DNA of 64,000 bases from Grimontia celer (GTDB lineage: Bacteria > Pseudomonadota > Gammaproteobacteria > Enterobacterales > Vibrionaceae): contig NZ_FIZX01000002.1 of NCBI RefSeq assembly GCF_900055185.1, positions 438,586-502,585 of the forward strand, written 5' to 3'. The position numbers were made by a program, and so were the translations under genes. A model generated the notes under the pieces. That model ran no database searches. It was not told where the DNA came from and saw nothing but the letters and a program-made list of their open reading frames with translations. Below are positions 18,387-27,526 of this stretch, piece after piece (the stretch's first letter is position 1; the number at the start of each line of letters is the position of its first letter).

Positions 18387-19586
18387 ATGGACGACATCAA
18401 ACGACGCGATCCCCGTAAAGAACATATCCTGAGAAATCGCCTGCACCCTCAGTATGATGAGATGGCAGTTGACCATGATTTGCTGATGTCAGGTGGTACC
18501 AACCGCAAAAATCCCCACAAGCAGGGGTACTTATCGGCGGAAGGCATTAAACGGATCGACCGCTCTGGTGCTGCGGTCGCAGCGGCTGGCGTGGCGAAAA
18601 AACAGCAAGAGCAAAGCCTGCCACTCAGGGCCATTGTGAATCCTTCCCACTATATTGTGGTGTTCTCGGATTCTGATAGTGCCAAGCTGACGGTGCTGGA
18701 CAAAGACATGCTGGGACTTGCACATTCGCTGGCGGACGGTGGCACAGCCGTCGTAATGATTAACCTTCACAACCGTGAGGATGACCTTGCCTCGGCCGGT
18801 GCTGACAGAGCATTGACGCTCGACGCAGCCAACTATTCCCCTGACAACTGGCTCGCGATATTACAAACCATTGATACAGAGCTATCCCCCAAACATTGGA
18901 TATTCGCGGATGACACCTTAGTCGGTGGAGATTTAGCGAGAAGATTAGCGGCTTCATTGGGCGTAAGACCAGTGACTCGCGGCAACCTTTACGCAGAAGG
19001 CACGCTGAATTGTGGTGGTGGTGACGCATCGAAAAGTGTTAACCGGAAGCTTTCCCGAATATTGCTGGTGGAAGAACAAGTGGCTGACCCGATTGCTGGC
19101 TTTATCACTGAAGCGTCTTCACTGGATGTCACAGAAGTGGCGGGTGTGATACCCAAAGTCACAGACCTTGGTGGCGTCGCCGTTGATCCGGCTGACATTC
19201 CTCTGGCGGAAACCCGATTTATTCTCTCCGGTGGTAACGGTATTCGTAATTGGGCCTTGTTCCACCAATGTGCGCAAGCATTGGGTGCGACAGAAGGGGC
19301 CAGCCGTGTCGCTGTTGATAACGGGCACATGCCAAGAACAACTCAGGTTGGCGCTACCGGCACCTATGTGAACGCCAAGATCTATATCGCCGTGGGTATT
19401 TCGGGCGCGATTCAACATTTGCAGGGGATGACGACCTGCGAAACCGTCATCGCACTGAATACTGATGCCAACTGCGAGATGATTAAGCGTGCTGATCTCA
19501 GCATTATCGCTGATAGCAGCGAAGTGATGCAGGCATTGGTTGACGCTACCTTTGGTGGTAAAGGAGAGCTTGATGATGTCGGATAA
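18387..19586 (+). CDS. etfA: Electron transfer flavoprotein alpha subunit of the dgc cluster
   Basis: 399 aa, longer than standard EtfA because of an N-terminal extension of about 80 residues beginning MDDIKRRDPRKEHIL. The C-terminal FAD domain has the ETF-alpha signature IYIAVGISGAIQHLQGM and then IALNTDANCEMIKRADLSII. It takes electrons from DgcA/B. The start follows the dgcB stop with no gap, and the gene overlaps etfB by 14 bp, so dgcA-dgcB-etfA-etfB is one translational unit. The same long-EtfA arrangement is known beside dgcAB in Pseudomonas. Confidence 0.92.
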   Translation: MDDIKRRDPRKEHILRNRLHPQYDEMAVDHDLLMSGGTNRKNPHKQGYLSAEGIKRIDRSGAAVAAAGVAKKQQEQSLPLRAIVNPSHYIVVFSDSDSAKLTVLDKDMLGLAHSLADGGTAVVMINLHNREDDLASAGADRALTLDAANYSPDNWLAILQTIDTELSPKHWIFADDTLVGGDLARRLAASLGVRPVTRGNLYAEGTLNCGGGDASKSVNRKLSRILLVEEQVADPIAGFITEASSLDVTEVAGVIPKVTDLGGVAVDPADIPLAETRFILSGGNGIRNWALFHQCAQALGATEGASRVAVDNGHMPRTTQVGATGTYVNAKIYIAVGISGAIQHLQGMTTCETVIALNTDANCEMIKRADLSIIADSSEVMQALVDATFGGKGELDDVG

Positions 19587-20352
19587 CCCAAACATCCTGG
19601 TACTGGTTTCAGCCGGCCAACACCCGCTCTCTGGACGTCCAAGACGGGCAGAGCGTGATGCCAAGGCGCTGGAAATGGCATTGACCCAGTCGGAATCTGC
19701 AATGGTTTTATTCGCCGGCGATCCTCAATCACCCGCGATTCGGGAATATCTTGGTATGGGCGTCTCCAAGGTCAACGTGTTGAAGCAACCAGAAGGGGCA
19801 GACACTAGCGCGGCACTGGCGGATTTCGTCAAATCCCAGAAGCCCCAACTGGTTTTCTGCGGTGCCCGGGCAGAGCAGGGGGAATCATCCGGCATGGTGC
19901 CGTATTTGGTTGCTGATGGGTTAGGTGCAGCCGTTGTGCCGGAAGTGGTCGATGTGATGGAACAAACCGATTCTCACGTTGAAGTGCTTCAGGCTTTGGC
20001 AGGCGGTCAGCGCAGAAAGCTTAGGGTCGAACTACCTGCTGTGCTGATCGCCAGTGCATCAGCGCCTGCAGCAAGGCAAAGCGCGTTTACCAAAGCGAGA
20101 GATGGTTTAGTGAATGTGCTGGAAGTTGAAGTGAAAATGGATCTGGAGCAACAGGGCTGGAAATGGCAGCCAGCCAAGAAACGTCCGAAGCGCACTAAAA
20201 CCGTCGCCGCTAAAGCCTCCAGCCGCGACCGCTTTAAAGCTGCCACTGCAGCGCCCGCATCTTCTGGCGGAAAAGTGATGATGAACCCAAGCCCGCAAGA
20301 AGCGGCAGAAGCGATTCTGAAGCTGCTTGAAGAGAAAGGTCTTAGGAAGTGA
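19573..20352 (+). CDS. etfB: Electron transfer flavoprotein beta subunit of the dgc cluster
   Basis: 259 aa from the ATG at 19573, with AAGGAG upstream inside etfA; ATG 19576 is also possible. ETF-beta-type features are HPLSGRPRRAERDAKALEMAL, VFCGARAEQGESSGMVPYLVADGLG and a conserved beta-sheet core. A lysine-rich tail (PAKKRPKRTKTVAAKASSRD) is unusual for EtfB. It pairs with the EtfA at 18387. A hairpin follows at 20374-20396. Confidence 0.88.
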   Translation: MMSDNPNILVLVSAGQHPLSGRPRRAERDAKALEMALTQSESAMVLFAGDPQSPAIREYLGMGVSKVNVLKQPEGADTSAALADFVKSQKPQLVFCGARAEQGESSGMVPYLVADGLGAAVVPEVVDVMEQTDSHVEVLQALAGGQRRKLRVELPAVLIASASAPAARQSAFTKARDGLVNVLEVEVKMDLEQQGWKWQPAKKRPKRTKTVAAKASSRDRFKAATAAPASSGGKVMMNPSPQEAAEAILKLLEEKGLRK

Positions 20353-20373
20353 ACGTAAACGGGTTTGCCAACA

Positions 20374-20396
20374 AATGCCCTCAGTTTGAGGGCATT
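20374..20396. terminator. Terminator hairpin after etfB
   Basis: AATGCCCTCA pairs with TGAGGGCATT over 10 bp around a GTT loop, followed by TGTCGTTTT. It closes the dgc operon and faces the convergent gene at 20423. Confidence 0.8.
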
Positions 20397-20422
20397 GTCG
20401 TTTTAGCAAGTCTAGAGTTGGG

Positions 20423-22150
20423 CTAGTTACAGCTGTAGCTGGTTGCCACTTTCCTCACCCGGTTATCTGCACCGTCACAGAAGTCGTAATTCAACTGTAG
20501 GAAACACTGCTGTGAACCGTCCTCTTTGATGGTGATGGTGCCGTTGTACACATAGGAAAGCGGTGTACCACGCACATCACCATGCTGGCAGGCAGGCTTA
20601 ATGGTTGAACTGCCGCTAATGCTCAGTGTCTTCAAAGTCTTAACTTCAGTCACCCCAACATAGCCGCGGATACCGCCAGAATAACGGTCGTAACTTGTGG
20701 TCGAGAAACTGCCGTAATCAGTCGTCCATCTGAGTCGAGTGTGGCGCGCTGATGAGTGGTATAGCCCGGCAGCGTTGAAGTAGACATCAGATTTATCGCA
20801 ATCCACACCAAAGTAAGACCAAGCACCATCCCCGCCTGCAGACATTTGTAGTTTCACGCCTGAGCTACAGGCACCAAGTGGTTCATCGTTGTCGTTAATG
20901 GTAACGGTTCCCCATGCTTTGTCGCCTTGGTCATCTTTAATCCAGGCGTCGAGCGAAAAGGTTTTGGCTTCTTCGTCATCGTCATCATCAATGGTTGGTA
21001 CGATCACGCTGATGCTGGAAACACCCGGCGGGATGTCTACCTTCACGCCTGCGCTGGTGAGAGTGGCTGATGTGCTTTCATCTCCAAATCTCACCGTGAC
21101 ACCAGTCTGATAGTCGGTTCCCGCAATGGCCGTACCATCGCGAAGTGCAAGGGTAACTTCTTTTGAGGCTTTGAGCTCTTTGTCGAAGTTGACGGTAAAG
21201 GTGGCATTTTGTCCTTCGGTAACGGTGTCGCCGGAAACACCAGTGACTTCAATGACAGTTTCGCTTGGAAAAACGGTGCCGTCATAGCACTTGTAAGCTT
21301 CCAGTGTATTGGTCGTCAACGCGCTGATGCGATTTGGAAAAAGCCCGACAGAGACTTTCTCGCCCGTATCAGGGTTCAGTCGCCAAAGCCGGGTACTATT
21401 GATGTTCCCTGTGACGTTTTGGTTTTTGGCAGCAACAAGCATTTGACCGTTCTGGTCGAGGGTGGCGGCCGTGACGAAATTGACGAAATGGAAAGACTCT
21501 AGCTTGGTTTCACCCGTAGAGGTGTTAATGGTAAATGTTCGGGTGTTGGTGACAAGCAGGAGTTTGCCCTGATAAAACACAAAGTCACCCCAACTTGAGT
21601 AACCTCCCGAGCGCATACCACTGGGAAATTCGCCAATCTTTGCCGTTGAGGCGTCGCTGGTGTTGATGGTAAAGATATCACTGTTATCAGAGGCATAAAG
21701 AGTGTTTGTAGTGGGGTCAAATGCCATGCGGAATACATCCGGCGTGTCTCCAACAATCGAGTGAGTGCCTGTATCTGGGTCATAGTAGGCGAGCTGGTTT
21801 TTCTTCAGCTTTGACGCATGGAAATCGAGGCTAGGAAATTCACCGGAATTGGTGTCGTCTTCAAGCCCCTGCACATGATAGGCTTCCGGCCTTGGCGCGC
21901 TTACATAGTAGATACGATTGTTGACTGCGTCATAAGCCATAGCCGAAGAGCTGAATAGTGTGCGTGACTCTTTCAGTGCGCGTGAGCCGTCGTAAGCACC
22001 TGTGAGTTTTTTGTCTTCTTGCAGGTCTATAAGAAAACCCACATGTCCGCGTCCCGCATTCATCGCGTAGACGTTGCCATTACACTGTGCAAAAGCGCCA
22101 GACGAGGCGCAGGTTGCCAGAATGAAAGTTGCCAAAGTATGCTTCTTCAT
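20423..22150 (-). CDS. Secreted Calx-beta-domain protein
   Basis: 575 aa with signal peptide MKKHTLATFILATCASSGAFA. Residues 25-300 look like a repetitive beta-propeller-like sensor (LAYYDPDTGTHSIVGD, FTINTSDASTAKIGEF, FTINTSTGETKL, LWRLNPDTGEKVSVG). Residues about 310-425 are a Calx-beta domain (EGQNATFTVNFDKEL, DGTAIAGTDYQ, PTIDDDDDEEAKTFSL, GTVTINDND), which normally binds calcium. The last 150 residues are cysteine-containing and not recognised. It is exported, perhaps surface-associated. It has no operon partner and points toward the dgc operon. Confidence 0.75.
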   Translation of the reverse strand: MKKHTLATFILATCASSGAFAQCNGNVYAMNAGRGHVGFLIDLQEDKKLTGAYDGSRALKESRTLFSSSAMAYDAVNNRIYYVSAPRPEAYHVQGLEDDTNSGEFPSLDFHASKLKKNQLAYYDPDTGTHSIVGDTPDVFRMAFDPTTNTLYASDNSDIFTINTSDASTAKIGEFPSGMRSGGYSSWGDFVFYQGKLLLVTNTRTFTINTSTGETKLESFHFVNFVTAATLDQNGQMLVAAKNQNVTGNINSTRLWRLNPDTGEKVSVGLFPNRISALTTNTLEAYKCYDGTVFPSETVIEVTGVSGDTVTEGQNATFTVNFDKELKASKEVTLALRDGTAIAGTDYQTGVTVRFGDESTSATLTSAGVKVDIPPGVSSISVIVPTIDDDDDEEAKTFSLDAWIKDDQGDKAWGTVTINDNDEPLGACSSGVKLQMSAGGDGAWSYFGVDCDKSDVYFNAAGLYHSSARHTRLRWTTDYGSFSTTSYDRYSGGIRGYVGVTEVKTLKTLSISGSSTIKPACQHGDVRGTPLSYVYNGTITIKEDGSQQCFLQLNYDFCDGADNRVRKVATSYSCN

Positions 22151-22400
22151 ACAATTTCCCTAGTGTTTATATTGTTATTAAATCAACTGCATAAGCATGA
22201 AAATCGTATGAGGGGAGACAGACGTATTTTGTCTCGAATATGATGCGGCGTCGGAAATAAATAATTAGCGTTTACTGAATAAGACGCTTTGTGTTTGATT
22301 AATAAAATTAATAAGTTAGATCTAAATTAGGAGGTGGTGTTTGAATCAACTGTTCTGAAAATTAACAGATCATAATCAAACATCAACTTGAGGACAGAAG

Positions 22401-22631
22401 ATGAAACGCATCGTTTTATACACCAGCAAAAATTGTGCGCACTGCCAGTCAGCCAAGCAGTTTTTCGATAGCAAGAAAATTGCCTACCGTTTGTGCGATG
22501 TGGGTACACCAAGAGGCAGAAAAGAGCACGCATCGCTAGGAGCGCGTGGCGTGCCGGTGATAAAGATTGGTGACAAGATTCTCCACGGCTTCAACGTGAA
22601 AGCGGTGGAGAAAGCCTTGGAAGGAGATTAG
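22401..22631 (+). CDS. Glutaredoxin-family protein
   Basis: 76 aa thioredoxin-fold protein. The active site is CAHC at residues 13-16 ([13 protein letters not shown]), with [16 protein letters not shown] as the cis-proline and glutathione-binding region. It acts as a cytoplasmic thiol-disulfide reductant. TTGAGGACAG lies before the ATG. Its last 4 bp overlap the end of the convergent GMC dehydrogenase gene. Confidence 0.88.
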   Translation: MKRIVLYTSKNCAHCQSAKQFFDSKKIAYRLCDVGTPRGRKEHASLGARGVPVIKIGDKILHGFNVKAVEKALEGD

Positions 22632-24256
22632 TTCGAGCCTGCCACGGTGGTGAGTGATTTCCGCTGGTGCTTAATGATGTCGGCGATTTTCTCTGCAATC
22701 ATAATGGTGGGCGCATTGGTGTTACCGCCTACCAGCGTCGGCATAATAGACGCATCTACCACACGTAACCCATCTAAGCCGTATACACGAAGCTGGTTAT
22801 CCACCACGGCCATTTGGTCTTCATCCGTTCCCATTTTGCAGGTACCAATCGGGTGATATTGGGTGTCTGCCCGGCTGCGGATGTCTTGCTCAATGGCTGC
22901 ATCATCATTGGCATCGACCGGATAGAAAGGCTTGCCACGTATATCTTTGAAAACGTCGCTTTCAAGCATTTGATATTGCTTCTTCCAGCCTTCAATCATC
23001 ACGCGCATATCATCAGGGTCGGCAAAGAAATTGGGGTCGATACGCGGTGAATCCGAAGGGTTGGCACTGTTGAGTTTTACCGTGCCAATGCTCTTGGGGC
23101 GAAGCAGGGTTAGATGCGAGCAAAAACCATGACTGGCATGAATTTTACGGGCGTGGTCGTCGACGACACCAACGACGAAGACGAACTCTAAATCTGGCAC
23201 ATCAACGTCATCCGATGAACGCAAAAAGCCAATACCTTCAGCGAAATTGCTGCTCAGTTTACCTTTGCGTTCTTTCATCCACTCAGGCAGAGCTTTCGCC
23301 ATTTCAACACCCATTTGCAGCGACACACCAAAGCTGTCGCGTTTGGCGCTGCAGCGGTATGAATGCACCAGATCGATATGATCCTGCAGGTTCTCGCCCA
23401 CGCCGGGAAGATCGTGAATTTGCTTGATATCGTGGGCATCCAGATCGGCTTTCGCACCGACACCGGAAAGCATCAGAATTTGTGGTGAACCAAATGCACC
23501 GGCTGACAGGATCACCTCTTGTAGTGAGCGAATCTGAACGCGTTGTCCTTGTTTTTCGTATTCCACGCCAACTGCTTTTTTGCCTTCGAACAGCACACGA
23601 CAAGTGGTGGCATTGGTGACCACAGTCAGGTTGGGGCGATTGAGATTGGGGGTGAGATAGGCTTTGGCAGCGCTGCAACGTTCTCCGTTAAGCTGAGTAA
23701 CCTGAGTCGCCATCGCGCCAAACTGCTCTGCACCGTTCACATCTGGGTTTCTGGGAACGCCAATGCTTTCACAGGCATCCAGAAAACGCTCAATCAAAGG
23801 ACTTGGCGAGCGAAGTTCAGCAACGTTGAGAGGGCCGCCTTTACCATGAAACTCATCGTGGTGAACTTCGTTGTTTTCCGCTTTCTTGAAGTACGGCAGG
23901 CATTCATCATAGCTCCAGCCCTGATTTCCCAGACTGGCCCAGTGATCGTAATCGTAACGGTGTCCGCGACAGTACATCATGGCATTGATTGAGCTCGAAC
24001 CGCCGAGGGTTTTGCCGCGCGGCTGATAACCTTTGCGTCCGTTTAATCCTGGTTGGGGAATGGTTTCAAATCCCCAGTTATTGATTTTGGTAGGCATCAT
24101 CGCCACCACGCCTACCGGGGTATGAATAAGGGCGCTGGTATCTTTGCCGCCGGCTTCGAGCAGGCAGACAGTCACTGTCGGGTCTTCGGACAGGCGGGAT
24201 GCCATCACACACCCAGCGGAGCCGCCGCCAACCACAATGTAATCGAAGCTATCCAT
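22628..24256 (-). CDS. GMC-family alcohol/choline dehydrogenase-like flavoprotein
   Basis: 542 aa, normal for GMC oxidoreductases. FAD-binding motif [21 protein letters not shown] at the N-terminus; GMC signature [20 protein letters not shown]-terminal catalytic region [10 protein letters not shown] and [12 protein letters not shown]. It oxidises a primary alcohol to an aldehyde. It resembles choline dehydrogenase BetA, but the operon context (acyl-CoA synthetase and aldehyde dehydrogenase) points to an AlkJ-like fatty or aromatic alcohol dehydrogenase. Its start directly follows the synthetase stop (TAAATG). Confidence 0.9.
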   Translation of the reverse strand: MDSFDYIVVGGGSAGCVMASRLSEDPTVTVCLLEAGGKDTSALIHTPVGVVAMMPTKINNWGFETIPQPGLNGRKGYQPRGKTLGGSSSINAMMYCRGHRYDYDHWASLGNQGWSYDECLPYFKKAENNEVHHDEFHGKGGPLNVAELRSPSPLIERFLDACESIGVPRNPDVNGAEQFGAMATQVTQLNGERCSAAKAYLTPNLNRPNLTVVTNATTCRVLFEGKKAVGVEYEKQGQRVQIRSLQEVILSAGAFGSPQILMLSGVGAKADLDAHDIKQIHDLPGVGENLQDHIDLVHSYRCSAKRDSFGVSLQMGVEMAKALPEWMKERKGKLSSNFAEGIGFLRSSDDVDVPDLEFVFVVGVVDDHARKIHASHGFCSHLTLLRPKSIGTVKLNSANPSDSPRIDPNFFADPDDMRVMIEGWKKQYQMLESDVFKDIRGKPFYPVDANDDAAIEQDIRSRADTQYHPIGTCKMGTDEDQMAVVDNQLRVYGLDGLRVVDASIMPTLVGGNTNAPTIMIAEKIADIIKHQRKSLTTVAGSN

Positions 24257-25807
24257 TTACGCGTCTCCGTTTTTGGAAGGGTGGAGATCGCGTTTGAGGA
24301 TTTTGCCCGTTGCGGTCATTGGGAAGCTGTTACGGATAATGACACGGCGCGGATATTTGTAATCCGCCAGTTGTTCCTTGCACCAAGCGATGATCTCAGT
24401 CTCTTCAACCACATCAGCATCTTGCTTCAACAGTACATGAGCATGGATTTCTTCGCCGAGTCTCTCGTGGGGTTCGCCAACCACCGCCACCATTTCGATA
24501 GCAGGGTGACACACCATCACTTCTTCGATTTCCCGCGGATAAACGTTATAGCCTCCGCGCAGGATCATATCTTTCACGCGATCAACAATGAAGAGATTGC
24601 TGTGTTCATCAAGATAGCCGATGTCGCCACTTTTGAACCAGCCGTCGATAAAGGTTTCTTCTGTTGCTTCTGGGCGGTTGTAATAGCCCTTCATCACGCT
24701 TGGGCTCTTGATGCACACTTCACCGCGCTCGCCCGTCGGGACACTGTTTCCTGCTAAGTCGACAATCTTGATCATATGACCACACAGCGGTTGGCCGACA
24801 CTACCGGGAAGTCTGTCGCTGTCGATATGGTTGAAAGTCGCCACAGGTGCAGTTTCAGATAAGCCATAGCCTTCGAGAACTGGAAGCCCAAAGGTGGCTT
24901 CAAACTGGCGCAACACTTCAACAGGCAGAGAAGCGCCGCCAGAAATGCCTAGTCGCAGGCTCTGCCGCACTTTTTCGCTTTTCTCGAAGCATGCTTCACT
25001 GGCACGTTGCAGGGCGATATACATGGTGGGGACGCCAGCAAATACAGTCACGCGATGCTCGATGATTTGCTCTATCACGCTGGCAGGTTCAAAGCGGGGC
25101 ACCAGCACCACAGTCGCGCCAGTGAGTATGCTGGCATTCATCATCACGGTTTGTCCGAAGCTGTGGAACAGCGGCAGCGCGGCCATGGTGGTGTCGCTGT
25201 ATTCCAAACGCATCAGGTTCTGCGATGCCATGGCATTGGTAATCATGTTGGTGTGGGAAAGCTCAGCACCTTTGGGTTGGCCTGTGGTGCCAGAGGTATA
25301 GAGGATAACCGCCGTATCATCGCCTTGTCGGGAAACCGCTTCAAATGGCTTTGATGCTTCTGACAGCCAGGCTTGAAGGGAATGGGCTGAAGAATCATTT
25401 CCCGGCATGGACACAAAATGCTCGCAGCCTTCCGCGTGTCTAAACCCTTCCTGACCAAAAGTGCCCATGGGCAATTCTTCTGTGCCATCAAAACAGAGAT
25501 AGGCTTTAGCGTCGGAATCATTCAGGTGATAGGCAATCTCGCGGGGTTTGAACAATACGTTCATCGGGACTACAACGCAGCCTGCTTTCAGAATACCGTA
25601 ATAAGCGATGGGGAAGTAGGGGATATTGGGACAGGAGAGGGCAACTTTGTCGCCCGGTCCCAAGCCCAGCGAAACAAGGTGTTGGGCGACGTTGGCGGCG
25701 AGTTTGTCGAGCTGTTCGAAGGTGAAGACGGTGTCGGCCATTCGAACAGCGATTTTATCGGAAAAGAGCGCCGCACTGCGCTCCAGATTGACAGCAAGAT
25801 TGTGCAT
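24257..25807 (-). CDS. Acyl-CoA synthetase (AMP-forming)
   Basis: 516 aa ANL-superfamily enzyme. ATP motif LYTSGTTGQPKGAELSH, GYGLSETAPVATFNH, GWFKSGDIGY and the C-terminal MILRGGYNVYPREIEEV hinge with the catalytic lysine in TGKILKRDL. It activates a carboxylic acid, probably medium- or long-chain, to the CoA thioester. It is the middle gene of a three-gene operon, with ALDH before it and the GMC dehydrogenase after it, analogous to alkK. Confidence 0.92.
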   Translation of the reverse strand: MHNLAVNLERSAALFSDKIAVRMADTVFTFEQLDKLAANVAQHLVSLGLGPGDKVALSCPNIPYFPIAYYGILKAGCVVVPMNVLFKPREIAYHLNDSDAKAYLCFDGTEELPMGTFGQEGFRHAEGCEHFVSMPGNDSSAHSLQAWLSEASKPFEAVSRQGDDTAVILYTSGTTGQPKGAELSHTNMITNAMASQNLMRLEYSDTTMAALPLFHSFGQTVMMNASILTGATVVLVPRFEPASVIEQIIEHRVTVFAGVPTMYIALQRASEACFEKSEKVRQSLRLGISGGASLPVEVLRQFEATFGLPVLEGYGLSETAPVATFNHIDSDRLPGSVGQPLCGHMIKIVDLAGNSVPTGERGEVCIKSPSVMKGYYNRPEATEETFIDGWFKSGDIGYLDEHSNLFIVDRVKDMILRGGYNVYPREIEEVMVCHPAIEMVAVVGEPHERLGEEIHAHVLLKQDADVVEETEIIAWCKEQLADYKYPRRVIIRNSFPMTATGKILKRDLHPSKNGDA

Positions 25808-25856
25808 TCCTTGTACTCCTTATCTTCCTTTTAGTTTGCCTTGTTTTTATCGAGCA

Positions 25857-27365
25857 CTATCGTCCAGAAGCGATGTCTGGGGTTTTAATAGCGGCGTTGG
25901 CATTGTCTTGTGTGGAAAGCATGGGATCGGGTTTCCCGATAAAAATACGCATCACCAGTCTTTGTGCGAGGTTGCCATATGGCGGCGCGAACAGGCTGAT
26001 TGGGAACCAACGGCGCATCTGCAAAACGGTTCTGGCATGGCTAAGTTCGCGAAAGCCTTCTTCGCCGTGGTAATTACCGATGCCAGAGTTACCAATGCCA
26101 CCAAACGGCACGGCATGGTTCAGGGCATGCCAACCCCAATCATTGATGGTGACGCCGCCGCTGTGGGTGCGCTCAAGCATCCATTCACGACGCTCTTTAT
26201 CGTGACTGAACAGGTAGCACGCCAGTGGTCTTGGTCGGTTGGTGATGTAATCAGCGACCTCTTCAAGGCTGTTGTAGCCGTGGACTGGTAGCAGAGGCCC
26301 AAAGATTTCTTCCTGACAAATCCGCATATCCGGCGACAGATTGGTCACAATGTGCAGCGGCATTTTGCGTTTATCGCTGTCATCGCGGCATTTGATGATG
26401 CTGGCACCTTTGGCTTTGGCGTCTTCAACGAGTGCCTGAAAGCGTTCGAACTGGGCATTGTCGACCAAGGATGTGCAATCAGCATTGCCAGCTATGCCTG
26501 AATACATCTTTTTATAAGCGTGGGATAGTGCTTCAACAAAAGCATCCACTTTTTCATTCGGAACGAACGCATAGTCCGGTGCGATACAGATTTGCCCGGC
26601 ATTAAAACTCTTACCGTGGGCAATGCGGTTGGCCGCTTGTTGGATGTCGTAATCCTCGAAGATCACCGTGGGGGATTTTCCACCTAGCTCAAGGGTGACT
26701 GGCGTGAGGTTTTTCGCTGCGTTTGCCATGATGATCTTTCCGCTGTTTGGCGATCCAGTAAAGACAATATGATCAAACGGCAGATGGCTGATTTCCATTG
26801 CCTGAGGGTGATCGCCCGGCACAACACGAACACGATCTTCTGAGTAGACTTCTGCCAGCATTGCTGTCAACGCAGAGGTGGTTTTGGGGCAGTTTGGCGG
26901 CATTTTGATCATGCAGCGGTTGCCTGCAGCGAGCGCGGTGATCAAAGGACCCAGAGAGAGGTAAAGCGGGAAATTCCAAGGACAGATAATTCCAACCACG
27001 CCCTTAGGCTGGTAACGCAGTTCCAGTTTATTGCCTTTGAAGAGCCATTCTGTTGGGCGGCGTTTCGGACGCATCCAGCGGCGAAGGTGACTTTGTACAT
27101 GGTTAATGTCTAGGATCGGCCCCAGCACATCTGCCATCAAAGACTCTGAATGGCTGCGACCTCCGAAATCGTCACTCATGGCCTGAGCCAACACGTTCTG
27201 GTACCGGCGAAGCTGGGTTTTCAGCGCGGAAAGCTGTGCTTTTCTGTCTTCCAGTGTGGGCTGGGTATCTTGCTGATAGGCTGATTTGAGCGCGTAAAAC
27301 CACGACTCTAGCTCACTAAGCGCAGCGTGTTGGGAGAAAGGTACTGTACTGCTTTGATTGTTCAT
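25857..27365 (-). CDS. Aldehyde dehydrogenase (coniferyl/fatty aldehyde type)
   Basis: 502 aa from the ATG at 27365, which has AGGA eight bases upstream; the frame is open to 27515 but that part lies in the divergent promoter. Signature residues: VTLELGGKSPTVIF (general base Glu) and SFNAGQICIAPDYAFVP (catalytic Cys). The early start of the catalytic domain and GVVGIICPWNFPLYLSLGPL match the CALDH/AlkH branch, with HSGGVTINDWGWH near the end. It oxidises the aldehyde made by the GMC enzyme to an acid. First gene of the operon. Confidence 0.92.
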   Translation of the reverse strand: MNNQSSTVPFSQHAALSELESWFYALKSAYQQDTQPTLEDRKAQLSALKTQLRRYQNVLAQAMSDDFGGRSHSESLMADVLGPILDINHVQSHLRRWMRPKRRPTEWLFKGNKLELRYQPKGVVGIICPWNFPLYLSLGPLITALAAGNRCMIKMPPNCPKTTSALTAMLAEVYSEDRVRVVPGDHPQAMEISHLPFDHIVFTGSPNSGKIIMANAAKNLTPVTLELGGKSPTVIFEDYDIQQAANRIAHGKSFNAGQICIAPDYAFVPNEKVDAFVEALSHAYKKMYSGIAGNADCTSLVDNAQFERFQALVEDAKAKGASIIKCRDDSDKRKMPLHIVTNLSPDMRICQEEIFGPLLPVHGYNSLEEVADYITNRPRPLACYLFSHDKERREWMLERTHSGGVTINDWGWHALNHAVPFGGIGNSGIGNYHGEEGFRELSHARTVLQMRRWFPISLFAPPYGNLAQRLVMRIFIGKPDPMLSTQDNANAAIKTPDIASGR

Positions 27366-27526
27366 GCCCGAATTCCTGATGGTTTTGTCATTTACTGTTC
27401 GATTACAACATCGGGTCAAACTCCCGAACAGGTGCCAAAAAGACAAAATCCGGTGATATTCGGACAGAATTGCGGTATTTATAGACTTGTCACTGTTTCT
27501 AGTGATGAGCAGCATGGGGAAGTGTC

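Noticed and set aside
22628-24256. Calling the GMC enzyme choline dehydrogenase (BetA) and joining it to the betaine cluster
   Set aside because: No betB or betI beside it, opposite orientation to the dgc genes, and an operon with an acyl-CoA synthetase and a coniferyl-type ALDH favour an alcohol dehydrogenase role.
24053-24757. 234-codon plus-strand frame over the GMC and synthetase genes
   Set aside because: It spans the junction of two well-supported minus-strand genes; no domain.
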